Below, in pieces: positions 1 through 5,135 of a DNA stretch of 5,135 bases. Position 1 is the stretch's first letter; every line of letters begins with the position of its first letter. The DNA is from Syntrophomonas sp. (GTDB lineage: Bacteria > Bacillota > Syntrophomonadia > Syntrophomonadales > Syntrophomonadaceae), in NCBI GenBank assembly GCA_003444615.1, contig DLUN01000100.1, positions 1,728 through 6,862 of the forward strand, read 5' to 3'. The notes beneath the pieces are model-generated. The model worked only from the letters and a program-made list of their open reading frames with translations, did not search any database and was not told where the DNA came from. The translations under genes were made by a program, and so were the position numbers.

Positions 1-379
<379 letters not shown>

Positions 380-407
380 TCAAAAAACACTAGTGCGGTT
401 TACTTAT

Positions 408-557
408 GTGTCTTTGCACCCTAAGGGTACTCCCCCCTTCGGGGCTCGCAACTTTGGCCACGACCGAAGGGAGCATCAGGAGTGCCGGAACGGCCAATGA
501 CACGTATGGAATCCTCCGTTTTCACAGCAATGACACGAAAGATCACTTCTGTCATCG
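408..557. repeat. Small intergenic repeat with inverted and direct repeats (MITE-like) in the ribD leader
   Basis: The non-coding stretch between the riboswitch terminator and ribD is packed with short repeats. Plus-strand GTGTCTTTGC (408-417) is the inverted match, 9 of 10, of GCAATGACAC (527-536). CAATGACACG occurs twice as a direct repeat (495-504 and 528-537) at a 33-nt period. TTGGCC (454-459) and GGCCAA (492-497) form an inner inverted repeat. CAATGACA (528-535) pairs with TGTCATCG (550-557), with one G-U. Smaller hairpins are ACCCT-A-AGGGT (419-429), CCCCTTCGGGG (near 434-444) and GCCG-GAA-CGGC (484-494). Termini of the GTGTCATTG type recall the dispersed TGTCATTGC…GCAATGACA intergenic repeats common in bacteria; that assignment is inference. 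Only this copy is in the window, no clear target-site duplication is seen, and I see no convincing gene in it. Confidence 0.45.
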
Positions 558-569
558 GTTAAAGGGTAT

Positions 570-601
570 AAAAAAAACCCCGCCATCATTCTTCGGAGTT
601 T
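570..601 (-). terminator. Rho-independent terminator, expression platform of the FMN riboswitch
   Basis: Read on the minus strand, AAACTCCG (601-594) pairs with CGGGGTTT (582-575) as an 8-bp stem with one U-G pair around an 11-nt loop. The run of eight T at 577-570 gives the U-tract. It begins 49 nt after the aptamer ends and 205 nt before the ribD start, the expected place for premature termination when FMN is bound. The first arm can instead pair with the 5' strand of aptamer helix P1. Confidence 0.8.
589..598 (-). promoter_or_regulatory. Antiterminator partner strand for the riboswitch
   Basis: Minus-strand CTCCGAAGAA (598-589) is complementary over 10 positions (nine Watson-Crick, one G-U) to TTCTTCGGGG (759-750), the 5' side of aptamer helix P1. 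It overlaps the first arm of the terminator stem. Pairing with P1 would destroy both P1 and the terminator, giving the ON state without FMN. Mutual exclusivity is visible in the sequence; its use in the cell is inferred from how riboswitches of this class work. Confidence 0.6.
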
Positions 602-650
602 ATGCGAACACAAGTAATATGATGTGATTATAAAAGCACACCACATTAGA

Positions 651-760
651 TTTCTTCTCCCATCCAGACTGTCACTGTCGGCTCCGGAGTTGCACCGGAT
701 CCTGCCTTACGGCTTGCGGGCTATACCGCCGATAGGGAATTCCACCCATCCCCGAAGAAA
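651..760 (-). promoter_or_regulatory. FMN riboswitch (RFN element)
   Basis: This is a complete FMN aptamer on the minus strand. Helix P1 is TTTCTTC (760-754) with GAAGAAA (657-651), a perfect 7-bp closing stem. Inside it the class landmarks follow in order: GGGTGGAATTCCC (P2), CGGCGGTATAGCCCGC (P3), AGGATCCGGTGCAACTCCGG (the P4/P5 region), GAGCCGACAGTGACAGTC (P6) and TGGATGGGAGAAG at the 3' end. FMN binding stabilises P1 and normally represses riboflavin synthesis or uptake genes. The gene downstream is ribD and a U-tract terminator follows, so this is a transcription-attenuating OFF switch for the riboflavin operon. The match to the RFN consensus is near complete. Confidence 0.97.
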
Positions 761-791
761 TAACGTATATTTAATTCATTTGATTGCCTAT

Positions 792-820
792 ATAGTACAC
801 TTACTTGATAAGATGGTCAA
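792..820 (-). promoter_or_regulatory. Sigma-A-type promoter for the FMN riboswitch/ribD transcript
   Basis: On the minus strand the -35 hexamer TTGACC (820-815) and -10 hexamer TACTAT (797-792) are separated by exactly 17 nt. This predicts initiation near 786-784, about 25 nt before the aptamer's first helix. The -35 overlaps the rpe stop codon (TGA, 819-817), so the rib promoter begins inside the end of the preceding gene. Confidence 0.7.
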
Positions 821-1473
821 TACACAGCCGTCTGTTTAAGGGCTGTAATGGCTTGGGCTGGATCTTCGGAGTGAAAAATGTAAGATCCCGCTACCAGTAC
901 ATTAGCTCCAGCCTCCACTACCCGGCGGCCTGTTTCGGGATTGATCCCCCCATCAACTTGAATATATATTTCTCTATCTAATTGGCTGGCTAAACTATTC
1001 ACTTTACTAATCTTACTTAGTGCTCCAGGAATAAATTGTTGCCCTCCAAATCCAGGGTTAACACTCATAACCAATACTAAATCAATATCCTCCAGACTAG
1101 GCTCTATTAGAACCACCGGAGTAGCAGGATTGAGGGCAATGCCCGCTTTACATCCGCATTCGCGGATAAGGTTAATGGTTCTGTTCAGATGCGGGCAGGT
1201 TTCAACATGTACGGTTATAAAGTCAGCTCCGGCTTCGGCAAAGGCTGGTATATGTGAATCTGGTTTTTCAATCATAAGATGCACATCAAATATCAATTTA
1301 CTAGATGGCCTTAAGTCGGCAACTACCTGAGGGCCAATGGTAATATTAGGTACAAAATGACCATCCATCACATCTATATGCAGCCAGTCAGCACCGGCCT
1401 TTTCAACTTTGGATACATCTTCTCCCAGGCGGGCGAAATTGGCAGACAGAATGGACGGGGCCAGTAAAATCAT
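817..1473 (-). CDS. rpe: Ribulose-phosphate 3-epimerase
   Basis: Rpe interconverts D-ribulose-5-phosphate and D-xylulose-5-phosphate in the pentose phosphate pathway. The 218-residue protein is of normal length and a single TIM barrel. Metal and catalytic residues are in place: His32 and Asp34 in LHIDVMDGHFVPN, His65 in FDVHLMIEKP and Asp174 in QVDGGI. The phosphate-binding VNPGFGGQQF loop is at 138-147 and VAGSYIF at 194-200. I start it at ATG 1473, which overlaps the rsgA stop as ATGA (4 nt, translational coupling) and yields the family N-terminus MILLAPSILSANFARLGE. An ATG three codons upstream (1482) is only 2 nt from the AAGGAG SD, while 1473 is 11 nt away. Rpe acts on ribulose-5-phosphate, also the substrate of the riboflavin enzyme RibB, which gives its position beside ribD some metabolic sense. 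Confidence 0.97.
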   Translation of the reverse strand: MILLAPSILSANFARLGEDVSKVEKAGADWLHIDVMDGHFVPNITIGPQVVADLRPSSKLIFDVHLMIEKPDSHIPAFAEAGADFITVHVETCPHLNRTINLIRECGCKAGIALNPATPVVLIEPSLEDIDLVLVMSVNPGFGGQQFIPGALSKISKVNSLASQLDREIYIQVDGGINPETGRRVVEAGANVLVAGSYIFHSEDPAQAITALKQTAVY

Positions 1474-2354
1474 CGGTAGCATTTCTCCTTTTCCATGATT
1501 TCTTCTAAAAGACGCAAGTAATTATGATAGCGGAATTCAGGTATTTTGCCACTGTCAACCGCTGCTTTGACTCCACATTCTTTTTCTCGATGATGTAGGC
1601 AATTTCTAAACTTGCACTCTTGGCCAAGCTCTGTAAAATCGGGATAATAGTCAGATAACTGGGTGCTTTTCATGTCGGGAAGATCTAAAACACTAAAACC
1701 GGGAGTATCAGCTATCCAGCCCTTGTCATCTATCGAAAAAAGTTCCACATGCCGGGTGGTATGCTTCCCTCTGCCAATTTTACTGCTCACTTCTTGAGTT
1801 TTTAATAATTGATTATCAGTCAATGAGTTTATAAGACTGCTTTTACCTACCCCGCTGGGACCAGCCAGAACAGCAATCTGCCCTTGCAACAATTGACGTA
1901 TTGCCTCTAAATTCTTACGATGTTTAGCCGATATCCTCAGCACCTTATAACCAGCCTGAGGATAGTACTCTTGGAGCCAAATCGCTTTCTCATCTGGTTT
2001 AAGATCGCATTTGTTTAATAAAATGCACGGAATAATTTTCTGTATTCCCGCCAGTAATAGCAATCGATCCAATAAAGAAAGACTAGGAGCGGGTTTGTCA
2101 ACTGCCATCACGATCAGGACCATAGTAACGTTAGCTATTTTAGGTCTATATAACAGATTGGCTCGGGGATGAATGTTTTCTAGAATTCCCCGTCCATTAT
2201 CCAAACGGGTAAAGGTAACCCAGTCCCCGCTTACCACCTGTTGTTTAAGCTTGCCACGAGTTTTACATTCGTAAATACGACCATCCCTGGTCTGAACATA
2301 ATAAAATCCACTATAGTTTTTAAGAACCAGCCCGACGGATTGGTTGTCGGTCAT
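1470..2354 (-). CDS. rsgA: Small ribosomal subunit biogenesis GTPase RsgA (CpgA/YjeQ/YloQ)
   Basis: RsgA is a circularly permuted GTPase that checks and promotes late 30S subunit maturation. In the 294-residue protein an N-terminal OB fold (about 1-70, with NYSGFYYV) precedes the permuted G domain: G4 NKCD at 114-117, G5 SAK at 142-144, G1 GPSGVGKSS at 165-173, G2 GRGKHTTR at 194-201 and G3 DTPGF at 216-220. The C-terminal zinc finger has the pattern CX4CXHX5C: Cys247, Cys252, His254 and Cys260. The start at ATG 2354 is supported by AGGAGG 5 nt upstream and by family alignment. A longer reading from 2399 would overlap prkC by 32 nt and add 15 unrelated residues. It sits 13 nt after prkC and overlaps rpe. 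The B. subtilis orthologue CpgA is a known PrkC substrate, but its phosphorylated threonine appears absent here. Confidence 0.97.
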   Translation of the reverse strand: MTDNQSVGLVLKNYSGFYYVQTRDGRIYECKTRGKLKQQVVSGDWVTFTRLDNGRGILENIHPRANLLYRPKIANVTMVLIVMAVDKPAPSLSLLDRLLLLAGIQKIIPCILLNKCDLKPDEKAIWLQEYYPQAGYKVLRISAKHRKNLEAIRQLLQGQIAVLAGPSGVGKSSLINSLTDNQLLKTQEVSSKIGRGKHTTRHVELFSIDDKGWIADTPGFSVLDLPDMKSTQLSDYYPDFTELGQECKFRNCLHHREKECGVKAAVDSGKIPEFRYHNYLRLLEEIMEKEKCYR

Positions 2355-2359
2355 ATAAA

Positions 2360-2365
2360 CCTCCT
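2360..2365 (-). promoter_or_regulatory. Ribosome binding site deciding the rsgA start
   Basis: AGGAGG on the minus strand, 5 nt before ATG 2354 and inside the 13-nt gap after the prkC stop. It places the rsgA start 15 codons downstream of the first possible ATG at 2399. Confidence 0.85.
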
Positions 2366-2367
2366 CA

Positions 2368-4203
2368 TCATATATTAACGGTACGGTAATGCTGTCCATT
2401 CAGGTATATATCAGCCTGAGCAGCGCCAAAATAGCTTACCCCTACTATTACTCTATCACCGCCACCATGCATTTGATCATATACCTCACGCTGCCCGCGA
2501 ACATCTTTTACTTTTATCACTACTTTATAAAAGTCCTGTTCTTCTGGCAGTAGCAACTCGATGCTTTGAATTTGAGCTGCTGGCCCTGGCCCTAAACTGA
2601 CCACCAGATTAACAGCGGTTTTCTCGTCTACCAGCACTTGAGCTTTTGTATCCTGATCTATAACCTGATCTACATAATAAGCATCGCTTTCCTTCTTGGA
2701 TACCTCTCCTACCTCTAAATTGTTGTCTTTTAGTGTTTTAAGTGCTTCCTCCAGGTTCATGCCAATTAAGTTGGGCATTGGTATACGCTGGGGAGCAGGT
2801 CCTTTACTTATCATAAGATCAACATGCTCCCCCGGCTTAGCTTTGGTACCAGCTCGGGGATTTTGAGATATAACCTGATTTTCTTCATACTTTTCATCAT
2901 GAATATTATCGGTTTGACCAATACTGAATCCATAATTACGAAGTTCTACCTCAGCCGCACTTTTGTCCATACCTACTACATTGGGCACCTCTTGCATTTT
3001 AATGCCTAAACTTACTACAACTCCTATTTTCCTGCCCTTTTTTACCTTGAACCCTTTCACATACCTTTGGGATATTATATGGTCTTTCTCCACTTCATCA
3101 TGGTACTGTTCGGACAATACATCAAGCTTTAAGCCCACCTTGGATAATTCCTGATCGGCTTCCTTTAAGCTCATCCCTACTATATCCGGCACCTCAACTT
3201 CTTCGCCAAAAAAACTGCCGCTCAGCTGGTACAACACTCCTAAAAACAACCCCACTACTGCCAATATAGCAATAGCGGCTGCCGGACGCAGTCTTCTCTT
3301 GGCCACCTCTCCCTCTCTCCCTTCTGATACCGGAGCCATGATCAGGGTTTTGCCATTCTTATGCTGGCTGGTATAGTTGGAAAAATACTGGCTATGGACA
3401 TTAAGCAGTGCATTGCGCAATTCTTCTGCCGTTGAAAAACGATGCTGGGGCAGTTTCTCCATGGCTTTTATAATAATTCCTTCTAAGCTCACTGGCACTT
3501 CAGAATTAACGGCTCTAATGGGTGGAATATCATCATGTATATGTTTCAGAGCTACAGTAATAGGACTGTCAGCGTCATAAGGTATTTGGCCAGTGACCAT
3601 CTCATACAGTACACACCCCACCGAGTATATATCAGTGGCTCGGGTTAAAGGTTCTCCCTTGGCTTGTTCTGGCGATATATAGTGTACCGATCCTACCACG
3701 TTCCCGCCAAAGGTGATAGTTTTTTTGGTAATAGCCTGGGCAATACCAAAGTCAGCCACTTTAACAATGCCAAACTCAGTTATTAAAACATTTTGGGGTT
3801 TTATATCCCGGTGAATAATACCTTTTTCATGAGCATGATGTAAGCCATCGCAGATCATGATAGCTATATCTATCGCTTTTTCAATTGGCAAAGGAGCTTC
3901 CCGCTCGATTAATTCTTTAAGCGTCTGTCCCTGAACATATTCCATAACGATGTAGTAACACTCATCCTGCTGGCCAACATCATAAATATTGACTAAATTA
4001 GGATGAGAAAGACTGGCGGCGGCCAGGGCTTCAGTCTTAAACCTTTGCACAAAGCTATCATCCTGGGCGAATTCTTCTTTTAATACTTTAACAGCGACAA
4101 TTCGATCGAGAATGCGGCAACGGGCTTTATAGACAATGGACATACCGCCCTCACCTATTTTTTCTATTAACTCGTAGCGATCGCCTAAAACCATCCCTGC
4201 CAA
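2368..4203 (-). CDS. prkC: PASTA-domain eukaryotic-like Ser/Thr protein kinase PrkC (membrane)
   Basis: PrkC is a one-pass membrane kinase whose external PASTA repeats bind peptidoglycan fragments and whose cytoplasmic domain phosphorylates proteins on Ser/Thr. The 611-residue protein has an intact kinase domain (about 10-270): glycine loop GEGGMS 17-22, Lys39, Glu58, HRDIKPQN 131-138, DFG 151-153, an activation loop with Thr159, Thr162 and Thr164, SPE 177-179 and Arg255. A basic juxtamembrane stretch KRRLRP (302-307) precedes the membrane segment (about 308-328). Three PASTA repeats follow (about 335-400, 403-468, 473-538), each opening with a VPD/VPN/MPN…GM motif. A 70-residue tail (541-611) remains, perhaps an Ig-like domain as in B. 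subtilis PrkC. The start is TTG at 4203, 9 nt from AGGAGG; ATG 4194 is 18 nt away. It follows prpC by 13 nt, so kinase and counter-acting phosphatase are co-expressed. Confidence 0.97.
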   Translation of the reverse strand: MAGMVLGDRYELIEKIGEGGMSIVYKARCRILDRIVAVKVLKEEFAQDDSFVQRFKTEALAAASLSHPNLVNIYDVGQQDECYYIVMEYVQGQTLKELIEREAPLPIEKAIDIAIMICDGLHHAHEKGIIHRDIKPQNVLITEFGIVKVADFGIAQAITKKTITFGGNVVGSVHYISPEQAKGEPLTRATDIYSVGCVLYEMVTGQIPYDADSPITVALKHIHDDIPPIRAVNSEVPVSLEGIIIKAMEKLPQHRFSTAEELRNALLNVHSQYFSNYTSQHKNGKTLIMAPVSEGREGEVAKRRLRPAAAIAILAVVGLFLGVLYQLSGSFFGEEVEVPDIVGMSLKEADQELSKVGLKLDVLSEQYHDEVEKDHIISQRYVKGFKVKKGRKIGVVVSLGIKMQEVPNVVGMDKSAAEVELRNYGFSIGQTDNIHDEKYEENQVISQNPRAGTKAKPGEHVDLMISKGPAPQRIPMPNLIGMNLEEALKTLKDNNLEVGEVSKKESDAYYVDQVIDQDTKAQVLVDEKTAVNLVVSLGPGPAAQIQSIELLLPEEQDFYKVVIKVKDVRGQREVYDQMHGGGDRVIVGVSYFGAAQADIYLNGQHYRTVNI

Positions 4204-4212
4204 CTATGTTTA

Positions 4213-4218
4213 CCTCCT
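4213..4218 (-). promoter_or_regulatory. Ribosome binding site deciding the prkC start, overlapping the prpC stop
   Basis: AGGAGG on the minus strand shares two bases with the TAG stop of prpC and lies 9 nt before the TTG at 4203. The in-frame ATG at 4194 would be 18 nt away, too far for good initiation, so the TTG is favoured. The shared bases suggest translational coupling of phosphatase and kinase. Confidence 0.75.
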
Positions 4219-4930
4219 AATTGAAGCCTAACAATATAATGGTTATATTATCAAAACCGCCTTTTTGCAGTGCTTCGCCGAGCAATTGACGACCGGCCAT
4301 TTCCAGGTCACTGTCATGTCCTTTTATTATATTTAGAATTTCTTCTGGAATTAGCATATCAGTTAACCCATCACTACACATCAGTATAATGTCACCAGGC
4401 ATTATGTCTTCTATAAAAATATCTATTTCTACCTCTTCATCTATTCCCAACGCCCTGGTCAATATATGATTGTAGGCGCTACTTCTCATTTCACCGGGTT
4501 CCAATATTCCATTAGCCAACATTTCTTCTGCCAGCGTATGGTCCCGGGTGATTTTACGGATAGTATCGTTGCGAATGAGGAAAACCGAGCTATCCCCAAC
4601 ATTGGCTACGATTAATTGAGAGCCCTTAATTACGGCAGCAGTAATGGTGGTTCCCATTTCAAAAAGGTTTTCGTTTTCAAGACCGGCCTTCAGAACCGCT
4701 CGATTGGCTTCTTCAATGGCGTGAATTAACCGCTGTTTTGCATTAGCGGGCGAAAATCCATCCATACTTTGCTTAATAGTTTGTACAGCCATATGGGAAG
4801 CCACTTGTCCTCCCCGATGACCTCCCATACCATCGCATACCAAAAAAAAGCCCTGGTCTTCATCAATCAAAAAAGCATCTTCATTTTTTTCACGCACTAA
4901 ACCAATATCTGAAATCCCCACAACTTTCAT
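4217..4930 (-). CDS. prpC: PP2C-family protein Ser/Thr phosphatase PrpC/Stp
   Basis: This metal-dependent (Mn/Mg) PPM-family phosphatase removes phosphate from PrkC and its targets in the cytoplasm. The 237-residue protein is a bare catalytic domain of usual bacterial size with no signal peptide or membrane segment. Conserved motifs appear in order: SDIGLVREKNEDAF (7-20), with Arg13 for phosphate contact and Asp18; VCDGMGGHRGG (31-41), with metal ligand Asp33; TTITAAVI (94-101); ANVGDSSVFLIR (109-120); RDHTL (129-133); MCSDGLTDML (184-193), with metal ligand Asp187; and GGFDNITIILL (224-234), with Asp227. The ATG start at 4930 has GAGGTG 9 nt upstream and gives the canonical N-terminus. It starts 42 nt after the rlmN frame ends and its TAG stop overlaps the prkC SD. 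No promoter is evident just upstream, so transcription probably arrives from rlmN or further up. Confidence 0.97.
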   Translation of the reverse strand: MKVVGISDIGLVREKNEDAFLIDEDQGFFLVCDGMGGHRGGQVASHMAVQTIKQSMDGFSPANAKQRLIHAIEEANRAVLKAGLENENLFEMGTTITAAVIKGSQLIVANVGDSSVFLIRNDTIRKITRDHTLAEEMLANGILEPGEMRSSAYNHILTRALGIDEEVEIDIFIEDIMPGDIILMCSDGLTDMLIPEEILNIIKGHDSDLEMAGRQLLGEALQKGGFDNITIILLGFN

Positions 4931-4972
4931 AAATCAACGCACCTCAATGCCTAGACCTGGAGCAAAATCTGA

Positions 4973-5135
4973 TTAACGTTCTTTTATACATAACTGCCCG
5001 CAAGCCGCTTCTATATCCCCGCCCCGTTCCTCACGGATGGTGACATTTAACCCAACTTCCGCCAACCAGTGATAAAACTGCTACACTTTTTTACTAGAGG
5101 GCCCCTTAAAGGGCAATGTCTCTACTTCATTATGG
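4973..5135 (-). pseudogene. rlmN: RlmN, 23S rRNA/tRNA adenine-C2 methyltransferase, C-terminal part with an in-frame UAG
   Basis: The right edge holds the last 53 codons of a radical-SAM methyltransferase that methylates A2503 of 23S rRNA and A37 of some tRNAs. One continuous frame reads HNEVETLPFKGPSSKKV, then TAG (5083-5081), then QFYHWLAEVGLNVTIREERG, GDIEAACGQLCIKER and TAA (4975-4973). The tail GLNVTIREE…GDIEAACGQL is the diagnostic RlmN C-terminus, and the Cys of ACGQL corresponds to the cysteine that is transiently methylated in catalysis. The TAG takes the place of exactly one residue in the familiar VxxF spacing, so this is a substitution (for example CAG, AAG or GAG to TAG), not a frameshift. 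If real and not suppressed, it removes the essential Cys and inactivates the enzyme. A sequencing error or recoding are the alternatives. Position upstream of prpC matches the conserved operon order. Confidence 0.8.

Noticed and set aside
381..397. Minus-strand CACTAGTG followed by six T, as a second terminator just before ribD.
   Set aside because: The 8-nt palindrome leaves too small a loop to fold. The wider alternative gives only a 4-bp A/T-rich stem, too weak for intrinsic termination.
798..814. Possible small hairpin CTTA…TAAG in the promoter spacer as a terminator for rpe.
   Set aside because: It has a 4-bp stem, is AT-rich and lacks a following U-tract; it is better explained as spacer DNA between the -35 and -10 boxes.
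1471..1482. rpe starting at ATG 1482.
   Set aside because: The SD would be only 2 nt away, and the three extra residues (MLP) precede the usual MILLAPSIL N-terminus.
1130..3580. Plus-strand open frames within rpe and prkC (1130-1330, 2824-3009, 2963-3154, 3377-3580).
   Set aside because: They are shadows on the opposite strand of strongly conserved genes and have no independent support.
4931..4972. A promoter between rlmN and prpC.
   Set aside because: The 42-nt gap contains no pair of hexamers close to the sigma-A consensus with proper spacing; read-through from upstream is simpler.
5099..5114. CCCTTTAAGGGG-type inverted repeat near the right edge as a terminator or recoding element.
   Set aside because: It lies within the rlmN coding frame and encodes conserved-looking residues (LPFKGP). 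The stem is short, no U-tract follows, and it is upstream rather than downstream of the UAG.

Overview
The window looks like a chromosomal segment of a mid-GC Clostridia-type Bacillota. The evidence is the gene order rlmN–prpC–prkC–rsgA–rpe (the block known from Bacillus subtilis and many Clostridia), strong AGGAGG-type Shine-Dalgarno sites, two likely TTG starts, a PASTA-domain kinase and a transcription-terminating FMN riboswitch. Placement below class level would be a guess; an rpe–ribD junction would fit Peptococcaceae- or Syntrophomonas-like lineages, but I cannot test that here.

All genes lie on the minus strand, so transcription runs from right to left. From the right edge: the 3' end of rlmN (interrupted by an in-frame UAG), the PP2C phosphatase prpC, the Ser/Thr kinase prkC, the ribosome-assembly GTPase rsgA, and rpe. 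prpC/prkC and prkC/rsgA are each separated by 13 nt containing the next gene's SD, and rsgA/rpe overlap by ATGA. These four genes are therefore almost certainly one translationally coupled operon. PrpC and PrkC form an opposing phosphatase/kinase pair that senses the cell wall through PASTA domains. RsgA matures the 30S subunit, and Rpe supplies or drains ribulose-5-phosphate.

Left of rpe a second unit begins. A sigma-A-type promoter has its -35 hexamer overlapping the rpe stop codon. It is followed by a complete FMN riboswitch (760 to 651), a terminator hairpin with a U-tract (601 to 570), a segment of inverted and direct repeats that looks like a small intergenic repeat or MITE (about 557 to 408), and then the 5' part of ribD, which runs off the left edge. 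No terminator is visible between rpe and this promoter, so operon read-through could also enter the riboswitch leader.

I see no previously undescribed system here; the content is mostly conserved housekeeping. The items worth a second look are the amber codon in rlmN upstream of its essential C-terminal cysteine, the readable terminator/antiterminator switch of the riboswitch, the repeat inserted between switch and ribD, and the missing PrkC phosphosite in RsgA.
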